This document shows positions 43,364-50,524 of a DNA stretch of 60,564 nt, piece after piece (positions within the stretch are counted from its first letter, which is position 1; the number at the start of each line of letters is the position of its first letter). This DNA is from Clostridiales bacterium. Its GTDB lineage: Bacteria > Bacillota > Clostridia > Christensenellales > Borkfalkiaceae. Made by a program: the position numbers and the translations under genes. The DNA is taken from contig SVIM01000007.1 in assembly GCA_015069485.1 (NCBI GenBank), positions 1-60,564 on the forward strand. Reading direction: 5' to 3'. The notes under the pieces were generated by a model. It searched no databases. It was not told the DNA's origin and saw only the letters and a list, made by a program, of their open reading frames with translations.

Positions 43364-44419
43364 ATGATAGAAACTAACGCAAAAAAAATATACGATTTAG
43401 TCGGCGCAGAAGCCGTTTTTACTGCTAAATTAGATTTAAGGCAATATTTAACAGGCTTTCAAAGCTCGTTTGGCTATGTAATTAGCGACAAGGAAGGAAC
43501 TACTTTTTATACCGATACTCGCTATTTAGAAGGCGCTCAAAAGCTTTTGCAAAACACCGACATTTCAGTTAAGGTATTAGAGCGTGGCAAAACTGCGTAC
43601 GACTTGTTAAAAAAATATAAAGAAGTGGCAATCCCCATTTCAAAAACTTACGCTCCCGAATACGAAGAGCTTAAAAGTATGGGGATAAAGCTCGTAGATA
43701 GCTTACCTGCCTTTACTAAGGCAATGGCAATTAAAAGCCAAAGCGAAATAACCAAAATAACCAAGGCGTGCGAAATTACCGATAAAGCCTATGTGGAAAT
43801 GCTTTCTCGTTTTAAAGAAGGTATGACTGAAAACGAGGCTGCGGCAGAGTTAGAATACTTAATGCGTAAATTCGGCGCAAGCGGCACAAGCTTTGAAACT
43901 ATTATGGCGTTTGGCGAAAACGGTAGCGTCCCTCATCACGAAACGGGTATGCGTAAGCTTAAATTTGGGGATTCTATTTTAATTGACTTTGGTTGTAAGG
44001 TAGGGGGGTATTGCTCCGACTGTACGAGAACCTTGATGTTTGGCGACGATAACAATCACGAAGATTTTAAAACTGCGTACAATCAGGTTTTAAACGCCCA
44101 CAATATTGCAAAGGAAAAAATTACCGAAAATATTACGGGGCACCAAGCGGACGCGTTTGCAAGGGAAGAGCTTAAAAAGCACGGTTTAGATAAATATTTT
44201 ACCCACTCTTTAGGGCACGGGATAGGTATCAACGTTCACGAATTTCCCCGTCTAACCCCCAACAGCCAAGACGTTTTACAAAACGGAATGGTATTTTCCG
44301 ACGAGCCCGGCGTTTATTTTGCAGGCGAATTTGGAATTAGAATCGAAGACACCGTAACTCTTAAAGACGGCGCGGTTAAAAGTCTTACTACATCAGATAA
44401 AAAATTATTAATTTTATAA
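43364..44419 (+). CDS. M24 Xaa-Pro aminopeptidase
   Basis: 351 residues: creatinase-like N-terminal domain (1 to about 120) and pita-bread metallopeptidase domain. The five metal ligands lie in DFGCKVGGYCSDCTRT (two Asp near 207 and 218), HSLGHGIG (His near 284), and the C-terminal DEPGVY and IRIEDTV (two Glu). It would remove N-terminal residues preceding proline. It stands directly before efp, a frequent pairing in Bacillota, and both concern proline. Only a weak AGAG-like ribosome site. Confidence 0.92.
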   Translation: MIETNAKKIYDLVGAEAVFTAKLDLRQYLTGFQSSFGYVISDKEGTTFYTDTRYLEGAQKLLQNTDISVKVLERGKTAYDLLKKYKEVAIPISKTYAPEYEELKSMGIKLVDSLPAFTKAMAIKSQSEITKITKACEITDKAYVEMLSRFKEGMTENEAAAELEYLMRKFGASGTSFETIMAFGENGSVPHHETGMRKLKFGDSILIDFGCKVGGYCSDCTRTLMFGDDNNHEDFKTAYNQVLNAHNIAKEKITENITGHQADAFAREELKKHGLDKYFTHSLGHGIGINVHEFPRLTPNSQDVLQNGMVFSDEPGVYFAGEFGIRIEDTVTLKDGAVKSLTTSDKKLLIL

Positions 44420-44449
44420 TATAGCATAAAATTTAAGGAGAATATTTTT

Positions 44450-45025
44450 ATGGCATCAATTTTAGCAGGCGATATCAGAAAAGGCGTAACTTTTGAATAC
44501 AACAACAAGGGTGTTTACACCGTAACTGAATTCCAGCACGTTAAGCCCGGCAAAGGTGCAGCTTTCGTAAGAGCTACCCTTAAAAACGTAAAAACAGGTC
44601 AAGTTCTTTCCGACGTAACCTTCAACCCTACCACCAAGCTCGAAACGGCTCAGGTTGAAACCAAAAAGATGACCTATTCTTACACCGACGGCGAATTCTA
44701 CTACTTTATGGACCCTGATACCTTCGATATGACTACCCTCAACTTCGACCAAGTAGAAGATGCTCTTAAATACATCAAAGAAAACGATATGGTTACTATT
44801 AAGTTCTTATACGGCGAAGCTTTCTCCGTTGATCCTGAAAACTTCGTAGAACTTAAAATTACCGAATGCGAACCCGGCGTTAAAGGCAACACCGCAACCA
44901 ACGCGTTAAAGAACGCAGTAGTTGAAACCGGCGCAACCGTACAAGTTCCTATGTTCGTTGAAGAAGGCGAAATTATTCGTATCGACACCCGTACCGGCGA
45001 ATATATGGCTCGCGTAGGCAAATAA
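44450..45025 (+). CDS. efp: Elongation factor P
   Basis: 191-residue EF-P, which rescues ribosomes stalled on polyproline. Three beta-barrel domains; the modifiable loop is KPGKGAAF with Lys35 at the tip, the type modified in B. subtilis by 5-aminopentanol rather than by EpmA. The C-terminus carries the [14 protein letters not shown] signature. AAGGAG ribosome site. Confidence 0.96.
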   Translation: MASILAGDIRKGVTFEYNNKGVYTVTEFQHVKPGKGAAFVRATLKNVKTGQVLSDVTFNPTTKLETAQVETKKMTYSYTDGEFYYFMDPDTFDMTTLNFDQVEDALKYIKENDMVTIKFLYGEAFSVDPENFVELKITECEPGVKGNTATNALKNAVVETGATVQVPMFVEEGEIIRIDTRTGEYMARVGK

Positions 45026-45030
45026 TTTAA

Positions 45031-45468
45031 ATGAAAGCCGTAATTCAGCGTGTTAAGCAAACAACGCTTTCCGTCGACGGCGAACTTATATCACAAATAC
45101 CATTCGGCTTAGCGGTATACCTTGGCGTAAAGGTAGGGGATACCGCTGATAAAGCTATGCAAATTGCAAAAAAAATAGCAAATATGCGCATATTTTGCGA
45201 CGATAACGACAAAATGAATTTGTCCGTTAAAGACGTTGGTGGCGAGGTATTGCTAATTTCGCAATTTACTTTATACGGCGATTGCTCACACGGTAACCGC
45301 CCTAGCTTTACACTTGCCGAACGCCCCGACGAAGCTTGTGCGCTTTATAATCTTTGCGCAACCGAGCTCCGTAATTTCGGCATAACCGTAAAACAAGGCG
45401 TTTTTGGTGCGGATATGAAAATTCAGCAATTTAACGACGGCCCCGTAACAATCATTTACGAAATTTAA
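45031..45468 (+). CDS. dtd: D-aminoacyl-tRNA deacylase
   Basis: 145-residue DTD that hydrolyses D-amino acids from tRNAs. Conserved SQFTLYGD near 78 and the cross-subunit NDGPVTI (Gly-cisPro motif) at the C-terminus are present. 5 bases after efp, no separate ribosome site, so probably coupled. Confidence 0.94.
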   Translation: MKAVIQRVKQTTLSVDGELISQIPFGLAVYLGVKVGDTADKAMQIAKKIANMRIFCDDNDKMNLSVKDVGGEVLLISQFTLYGDCSHGNRPSFTLAERPDEACALYNLCATELRNFGITVKQGVFGADMKIQQFNDGPVTIIYEI

Positions 45469-45485
45469 TTAACATAACTTAAATA

Positions 45486-45536
45486 AACCGCGCGCTGTCA
45501 TCTCTATTTTGAAATGAGCTTCGGGCGGTTTTTTTA
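45486..45536 (+). terminator. Terminator-like hairpin after dtd
   Basis: Outer stem AAACCGC/GCGGTTT with an inner imperfect stem, followed by TTTTTTT. The next gene starts 10 bases later with its own ribosome site, so read-through or a hidden promoter is needed. Confidence 0.6.
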
Positions 45537-45546
45537 CAAGGTTTTT

Positions 45547-46386
45547 ATGAAAATTCAATATTTAGGCACGGGCGCAGCCGAAGGCTTTCCCGCAATGTTT
45601 TGTAATTGCGAGTACTGCAAAAACGCAAAAAAAATCGGCGAAAGCGAGTTTAGAACACGCTCGCAGGTTTTAATCGACGGTGAGCTTTCTATCGACTTCC
45701 CGCCCGAAGCGTATTACCACTCAATTAAATATAATATTGACTTATCAGCCGTAAAGTATTTGCTCGTAAGCCACTCGCATATGGACCATTTTTACGCGCA
45801 CGATTTTATTTTGCGCGGGTATAAATACGCAGATAAAATGGCGGAAAATATTATTAATATTTACGGCAATGCAGAGGTTATAAAGGTGTATAACGAGTGC
45901 ACAAAAAGGGAGCTTAAAACCGTAGTTGCCCCCCATATATGCCTTAACGAACTGCAACCCTACTCCGTTTTTAGCGTAGGTGAATATAGGGTGATAGCAA
46001 TACCTGCTATACACAGCAAGGAGGAGGACGCCCTTTTATTTTATATCGAAAAAAGCGGTAAGGGATATTTGCATTTATACGATAGCGGAGAGGTGGAGGA
46101 TAAAGCCTTAACCTTTTTGTCGAAAAACGGCGCAAGGGCAAGCTTGGTTAGCTTCGACTGTACATTCGTAAATCACACCGCGCAACCCGACGCAAGACAT
46201 ATGGGTATAGAAAACAATATGCGCATTAAGCAAAAGCTACTAAATTTAGGCGTTTGCAATAGCGATACTAAATTCGTAATTACCCACTTTTCTCACAATT
46301 CTAACCCTTTAAAGCAAAACCTTAAAAGCGTTGAAAAACAATACGGCGTAATTGCCGCGTACGACGGCTTTTCAATAGAAATTTAG
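45547..46386 (+). CDS. PhnP-like metallo-beta-lactamase-fold hydrolase
   Basis: 279 residues from the ATG at 45547 (AAGG just upstream); a longer frame from 45514 runs through the terminator and is rejected. It starts with the family strand MKIQYLGTGAAEGFP, followed by CxCxxC cysteines, and the metal site HSHMDH at 76-81. Later ligands include a DSG and a final ITHFSH. PhnP-like enzymes are cyclic phosphodiesterases; no phn genes are near, so the substrate is open. Confidence 0.82.
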   Translation: MKIQYLGTGAAEGFPAMFCNCEYCKNAKKIGESEFRTRSQVLIDGELSIDFPPEAYYHSIKYNIDLSAVKYLLVSHSHMDHFYAHDFILRGYKYADKMAENIINIYGNAEVIKVYNECTKRELKTVVAPHICLNELQPYSVFSVGEYRVIAIPAIHSKEEDALLFYIEKSGKGYLHLYDSGEVEDKALTFLSKNGARASLVSFDCTFVNHTAQPDARHMGIENNMRIKQKLLNLGVCNSDTKFVITHFSHNSNPLKQNLKSVEKQYGVIAAYDGFSIEI

Positions 46387-46387
46387 T

Positions 46388-46915
46388 ATGAAATTTTTTA
46401 AGCACTTAATAACCGTAACAAAACATAGGCTCGTCGTTTTAAAGCACTGCTTTAAGGTGGGGTTGTATTGGCGTGGAATTTGTCACGATTTATCTAAATA
46501 TTCTCCAAGCGAATTTATCCCCGGGGTAAAATACTTTCAGGGAAACCGCAGTCCGCAGGTTAAGGAAAGGGAGCTTTTAGGCTATTCAAAGGCTTGGCTT
46601 CACCATAAGGGCAAAAATAAGCACCATTTTGAGTACTGGACGGATACCGACGCTTTGGGCAATACCGTTTTTGTAAAAATGCCCGTCGTATATTTTGCTG
46701 AAATGATTTGCGACAGAATTGCTGCAAGCAAAATTTACTTAAAGGAAAAATATACGGATTCTAGCCCCTTGGAATATTTTTTATCAAAGCCAAACGCCAC
46801 TATGAACCAAAGCACCAAGCAGGATTTGCATTATTTTTTGCAAATGCTTGCCGAGCGTGGAGAAGAATATACCTTTAAGGCGTTAAAGCAATTTATAAAA
46901 GTAAATAAAGCTTAA
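46388..46915 (+). CDS. DUF5662 family protein
   Basis: 175 residues, helical, with the hallmark HDLSKYSPSEF near residue 34 and WLHHKGKNKHHFEYW near 72; the His and Asp residues look like a metal site of the HD-domain kind. Function unknown. It starts 1 base after the preceding stop, so it is cotranscribed with the hydrolase. Confidence 0.8.
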   Translation: MKFFKHLITVTKHRLVVLKHCFKVGLYWRGICHDLSKYSPSEFIPGVKYFQGNRSPQVKERELLGYSKAWLHHKGKNKHHFEYWTDTDALGNTVFVKMPVVYFAEMICDRIAASKIYLKEKYTDSSPLEYFLSKPNATMNQSTKQDLHYFLQMLAERGEEYTFKALKQFIKVNKA

Positions 46916-46935
46916 ATTTTGCATAAATAAAATTT

Positions 46936-46968
46936 ACGGCGAACCGAATTTTCGGTTCGCCGTTTTTA
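46936..46968. terminator. Bidirectional terminator between convergent genes
   Basis: Perfect stem ACGGCGAACCGA/TCGGTTCGCCGT (46936-46963) with T-rich tracts on both strands. Confidence 0.85.
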
Positions 46969-46991
46969 ATAAAATACTAACGCTAACTAAA

Positions 46992-48236
46992 CTACTTTTT
47001 AACCCTTGCAACCTTTAAGTTATCAATATCACGGCTTCGTAGCTCCTTTATAGGATGCTCGCTATCTTGGTATCTATAATCCTTTCCAAGCCGTTCAATC
47101 GCTTTTGTAATAACAAGGTGAGAGGGGTTTTTTTCTCCGTCCTCCAAAAGAGCCTTTTGATAATCGAAAAATCTATGCTCTTCAGGTAATTTTTTAACTT
47201 CCGCGTAATCCATATCGCTTGCAGTTAAATTAATCGTATTCGATAAAACCTTTCTAATATAATCTTTATTAGAGCCAAGCTTTAAAAGCTTAGGGAATTC
47301 CCCGTCACCAATAACGCTTTCGTAGCTTTTATTTTCAAAGCGCTTTAAAAGCTTAGCAACGGTTTTTAAATGGCTAACCTCCATTTTAAAATGCTCAAGC
47401 CAAATCTTTTTAATATATTCGTCCGTTTCGTCCTCGAAGGCAGAATAGTAAAGGTAGCATTCGCAATATTCGTGCAATACCCATTGTTCAAGCCAAGTCA
47501 TATTCGGGTCCTTAAGGCTTTCGTATTGCGTAACGTGCGCTTCTTCAATCATTGCAATTTCGGCGTAAAGCTTGCGCCCTAAATCATTTTTATACCATTG
47601 TGCAATATTCATATAATAGTTCATAGTTTGCTGTTCGGCAGCGGTAATGGTGGATGCTACTAATTTAGAATAAAGCTTTGCCTTCTCGCCGTTCATATGC
47701 GGTTTTAATTCGTCAACGGGGAAACGGTGCTCTGCAACGGTAGGTCGCCCGGGCATAATTTCCGTGAACTTGCCAACGAGCATATCGGCGTCAATTCCCT
47801 TGTCCATTTTTAATAGGTTGGCGTAGCGATACAAATGGTCAAAATCCTCTAAAAGCGCAAAGTTTAAGGCTTTAATATTCGTTTCGTCCGTTTCGTTTTT
47901 TGCAAGCGCTGCAGTAAGGTCAACTGCAAGCTGCTCGTAAGCAATAGTCGTTTCTAAAATACTTTCGTTTAACGGCTTTAAGCAGCTAATCCGTTTTTGT
48001 TGCTGTTGCTCTTGTCGTCTAATAACGGCAAGCGCGCCTAAAATTTCAGGCTCGTCGCAATGTCTTGCAAACTGATGCATAAACCACGCCGACTCAAATT
48101 CCGTACCGTTCATAAGTATAATTCTGGTTTTAGTGTAGGGGGAAGTTTTGTCCTTGTTATAGCTTCTGGGGTACATCTTTTTTAACGGTAAAAAATTGTT
48201 TTCAAGCATTTTGCTTTTTTCTAAAATAGGATTCAT
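46992..48236 (-). CDS. Large ferritin-like (four-helix) protein, unknown function
   Basis: 414 residues, almost wholly helical. Start at 48236 because GGAGG lies directly upstream; the frame continues six codons further but without support. Several helices carry Glu and ExxH-like pairs typical of di-iron carboxylate bundles (AYEQL, EDFDH, AAEQQ, EEAHVTQYE, EHFKMEVSH), arranged as if two bundles were present. No signal peptide. Family not securely recognised; a rubrerythrin/ferritin-like fold is my reading. It has its own terminator region and is not obviously part of an operon. Confidence 0.65.
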   Translation of the reverse strand: MNPILEKSKMLENNFLPLKKMYPRSYNKDKTSPYTKTRIILMNGTEFESAWFMHQFARHCDEPEILGALAVIRRQEQQQQKRISCLKPLNESILETTIAYEQLAVDLTAALAKNETDETNIKALNFALLEDFDHLYRYANLLKMDKGIDADMLVGKFTEIMPGRPTVAEHRFPVDELKPHMNGEKAKLYSKLVASTITAAEQQTMNYYMNIAQWYKNDLGRKLYAEIAMIEEAHVTQYESLKDPNMTWLEQWVLHEYCECYLYYSAFEDETDEYIKKIWLEHFKMEVSHLKTVAKLLKRFENKSYESVIGDGEFPKLLKLGSNKDYIRKVLSNTINLTASDMDYAEVKKLPEEHRFFDYQKALLEDGEKNPSHLVITKAIERLGKDYRYQDSEHPIKELRSRDIDNLKVARVKK

Positions 48237-48298
48237 AAAAATACCTCCAACCAAATTTTTAACAACGAAAAAAGCTTTTAAACGCTAAAAATAAATAA

Positions 48299-48325
48299 AA
48301 CCGCAAAGAATTTTACTTTGCGGTT
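48299..48325 (-). terminator. Terminator of the XRE regulator gene
   Basis: Stem AACCGCAAAG/CTTTGCGGTT followed on the minus strand by TTTTATTTATTTTT. Confidence 0.75.
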
Positions 48326-48333
48326 AATATATT

Positions 48334-48537
48334 CTATTCGTCCGTCAATCCCAATAAAAAATCACACGACTCGTTAAAAAATTTGCAAAGAGCAATCAAA
48401 GCCGAAGCAGTAGGCTCGGTTTTTCCAAGCTCCCATTTTGCAATTGCAGATTGACTTATGTTAGTGGCTAAAGCCAAGTCCATTTGGCTTAAATTTCTTT
48501 CTTTACGCAACTCTTTTAATCTTTCACAAAACTTCAT
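48334..48537 (-). CDS. XRE-family HTH regulator
   Basis: 67 residues, essentially one Cro/CI helix-turn-helix (residues 5-60) with the recognition region NISQSAIAKWELGKTEPTA. It should bind a palindromic operator as a dimer. The likely operators, AAGTC/GACTT half-sites at 48558-48594, lie between it and the divergent membrane-protein genes. A TATAAT (48549-48544) ends 6 bases before the ATG, so its mRNA is probably leaderless. Likely autorepressor and regulator of the neighbouring genes. Confidence 0.88.
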   Translation of the reverse strand: MKFCERLKELRKERNLSQMDLALATNISQSAIAKWELGKTEPTASALIALCKFFNESCDFLLGLTDE

Positions 48538-48543
48538 ATGCTT

Positions 48544-48549
48544 ATTATA
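48544..48549 (-). promoter_or_regulatory. -10 box of the XRE gene, leaderless geometry
   Basis: TATAAT on the minus strand with 6 bases to the ATG; the -35 (AGTATT, 48572-48567) is weak and overlaps the operator-like repeats. Confidence 0.5.
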
Positions 48550-48557
48550 TAATTTTT

Positions 48558-48594
48558 AAGTCAAAAAATACTTGACAAGTCGTAAAAGACTTGA
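48558..48594. promoter_or_regulatory. Operator-like cluster of AAGTC/GACTT half-sites
   Basis: ACTTGACAAGT (48570-48580) is a perfect inverted repeat; AAGTC-GTAAAA-GACTT (48578-48593) is a second one; a lone AAGTC lies at 48558-48562. They cover the -35 and spacer of the plus-strand promoter and the region upstream of the XRE -10 box. Confidence 0.65.
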
Positions 48595-48600
48595 TATCAT
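48572..48600 (+). promoter_or_regulatory. Promoter P1 toward the membrane-protein pair, overlapped by operators
   Basis: TTGACA (48572-48577), 17-base spacer, TATCAT (48595-48600). Both inverted repeats lie inside it. Confidence 0.6.
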
Positions 48601-48627
48601 TAATTTAAAATAGTTATTAATTAAATA

Positions 48628-48656
48628 TTGACAAAATAAAAGTTATTATCTATAAT
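48628..48656 (+). promoter_or_regulatory. Promoter P2 toward the membrane-protein pair
   Basis: TTGACA (48628-48633), 17-base spacer, TATAAT (48651-48656): full consensus, free of the operator motifs. Confidence 0.75.
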
Positions 48657-48685
48657 GAATTATACAAATTTTAAGGAGAATACAT

Positions 48686-49459
48686 ATGACTAATTCTACT
48701 TCAAAAAACGCATCGCAGTATAAAGGTGCGCGCGCGTCGTTACTAATCGTTATTATTTGCTCGCTCGTAAACATCTTTACTATTGCCCTTATAGAAACTT
48801 ATTTCGTTTTTTCAAGTTACATTTCACAAATTATTATCATAATAGGATATTCCTTAGATGAAATGCTTATTTACGGTGTAATCGCGGCTATTACCATCGT
48901 TCCTTACTTATTATGCTGGATATTTTCTAAAAAGCACCCCGGTTGGCTTGTTGCCAGTTTAGTATTATTTTCTATTGATTCCGTGTTGTTTTTAATCGAC
49001 TTACCCGCTTATCTCGCTGAAGGCGATTATACTATGTTTATTGATTTAGCCGTTCGCGTATACGTTATTATTACTTTAGTTTTAGGCGTAAAAGCAGGCT
49101 TTAGTAAGAAAAAGGACTTAACTGCCGCCGTTCAAGAAGCGTACGCTAACCAAGATTCCACCGAAGAAGAGGGGGAATTTGAAGCTACTCGCGAAATTAC
49201 CGTTACAAGAAAAAAGACCTTCATTGCTATGGCTGCGCAAATGATAGTTTGCATTAATAACCAAGAGGTTTGTCGCCTTAAAAGTGGCGAAAGTCAAACG
49301 CTTACCGTTCCTACTAAAGCGTTCGTTTTAGGCGCAGTATTTACTATGGGCGGTGGCACGGGCGAAATAATCGTTCCCGAAGTTGCAACTTCAAACACTT
49401 ATAAATTATCCCCCAAAATGGGATTTACCGTAGCTAATATCGAAATAACCCCCGTATAA
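48686..49459 (+). CDS. Four-helix membrane protein with soluble beta-rich C-terminus
   Basis: 257 residues. Four predicted membrane helices (about 18-40, 52-75, 85-108, 117-138), an acidic linker (DSTEEEGEFE), then about 80 residues of alternating strands (IVCINNQEVCRLKSGESQTLTVP) that recall small PEGA- or DUF2846-like domains. Family unknown. AAGGAG ribosome site. Its membrane half is paralogous to the next gene (shared SKKHPGWLV/AKKHPVWMI and RVYVIITLVLGVKA/RIYVLITLFFGMKA). Probably controlled by the divergent XRE regulator. Confidence 0.75.
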   Translation: MTNSTSKNASQYKGARASLLIVIICSLVNIFTIALIETYFVFSSYISQIIIIIGYSLDEMLIYGVIAAITIVPYLLCWIFSKKHPGWLVASLVLFSIDSVLFLIDLPAYLAEGDYTMFIDLAVRVYVIITLVLGVKAGFSKKKDLTAAVQEAYANQDSTEEEGEFEATREITVTRKKTFIAMAAQMIVCINNQEVCRLKSGESQTLTVPTKAFVLGAVFTMGGGTGEIIVPEVATSNTYKLSPKMGFTVANIEITPV

Positions 49460-49478
49460 ATTAAATAAGAGATAAAAA

Positions 49479-49916
49479 ATGAAAAAATCTAAAAAACAAA
49501 AATGGTATAACCTTGCTCGTATTTCGCTAATACTCGTAATTTTCTTTTCCGTTTTAAACGCCTTTTTATTGCCCATAATTTATTCTTGTTCAACCTTTTT
49601 AGCAACTTATTTATCAAGAACGACTATATATTACGGCGGCACAAGAAGCGATTATTTTACCTACGTGCTTTTAGCAATAGTTACGTTAGTTCCCTTTGTG
49701 CTTAGCACAATATTTGCTAAAAAACATCCCGTTTGGATGATTATTGCTTTCGTGTACTATGCTATAGACTGTATAATTTGTGTTATGAATATTCCAACAA
49801 GCCTTCACTTGGACTTTTACGACGGACCTATACCTTTATTCTTAGATATGGGCTCTCGCATTTACGTGCTTATAACCTTATTTTTCGGTATGAAGGCATC
49901 GTATATTAAGGAATAA
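49479..49916 (+). CDS. Four-helix membrane protein, paralogue of the preceding gene
   Basis: 145 residues with four membrane helices and a basic N-terminus (MKKSKKQKWYN). It matches the N-terminal half of the preceding protein but lacks its soluble domain. 19 bases separate the two, so they form an operon ended by the terminator at 49935. No known family recognised. Confidence 0.72.
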   Translation: MKKSKKQKWYNLARISLILVIFFSVLNAFLLPIIYSCSTFLATYLSRTTIYYGGTRSDYFTYVLLAIVTLVPFVLSTIFAKKHPVWMIIAFVYYAIDCIICVMNIPTSLHLDFYDGPIPLFLDMGSRIYVLITLFFGMKASYIKE

Positions 49917-49934
49917 TTAACCGTATAAATTAAA

Positions 49935-49963
49935 AAACCGCCCTTAAAATAGGGCGGTTTTTT
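49935..49963 (+). terminator. Terminator of the membrane-protein pair
   Basis: Stem AAACCGCCCT/AGGGCGGTTT (49935-49960) followed by further T. Confidence 0.9.
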
Positions 49964-50022
49964 AATACGTAATACAATAGGTGTAAAAAGTACAAAAAAT
50001 GAACTTTTCATAATATTGTAAA

Positions 50023-50051
50023 TTGAAATAATATATTTTAAGTTGTAAAAT
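50023..50051 (+). promoter_or_regulatory. Promoter of the GH3 operon
   Basis: TTGAAA (50023-50028), 17-base spacer, TAAAAT (50046-50051), 40 bases before the first gene. Confidence 0.6.
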
Positions 50052-50090
50052 ATATGTAATTTACTGACTTTAATTTAAAAAGGAGAGTCT

Positions 50091-50513
50091 ATGCAAATGT
50101 TCAGTTATTTAAAAGAAAAAAAGGGAGCAGGCTTTTACCTTTCTGCAATTGCTGCAATATTATCCCTTATCGTTGCAATTCTTTACGTTGCAGTATTTAA
50201 CGCATCTGCGTATATGAACTGGGTTGCTTTTATACTGCCACTCGTTGCTTGTATAGCGTTTTTTGTTTTAAGCGCTTTTAAGGCAACGGCTCCGTTTTCC
50301 TCTTTAGTAATGGGGCTATTAAATTTCGTTGCATTTTTAATATTTATTCGCGCCTCGTACCTAATTTATTCCGAAATTTTCTTCGGTGGATTTAGCTGGG
50401 TTACTATTTTAGAGGCTCGTAGCATTTGCTATTTTATTTGTACTTTGCTTTATATTGCAAGCATTGTTTTAAGCAATATCGGCTTTTATTTAAAGCACGA
50501 CGCTAATTCTTAA
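50091..50513 (+). CDS. Small four-helix membrane protein upstream of GH3
   Basis: 140 residues with four membrane helices (about 17-38, 43-63, 67-92, 108-132). Family not recognised; similar small membrane proteins occur beside GH3 genes in gut Firmicutes. AAGGAGAG ribosome site before ATG-CAA-ATG; the first ATG fits the spacing. 11 bases before the glycosidase gene, hence one operon; it might help place or chaperone the membrane-anchored enzyme (inference). Confidence 0.72.
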   Translation: MQMFSYLKEKKGAGFYLSAIAAILSLIVAILYVAVFNASAYMNWVAFILPLVACIAFFVLSAFKATAPFSSLVMGLLNFVAFLIFIRASYLIYSEIFFGGFSWVTILEARSICYFICTLLYIASIVLSNIGFYLKHDANS

Positions 50514-50524
50514 GGGGGTGCGGT

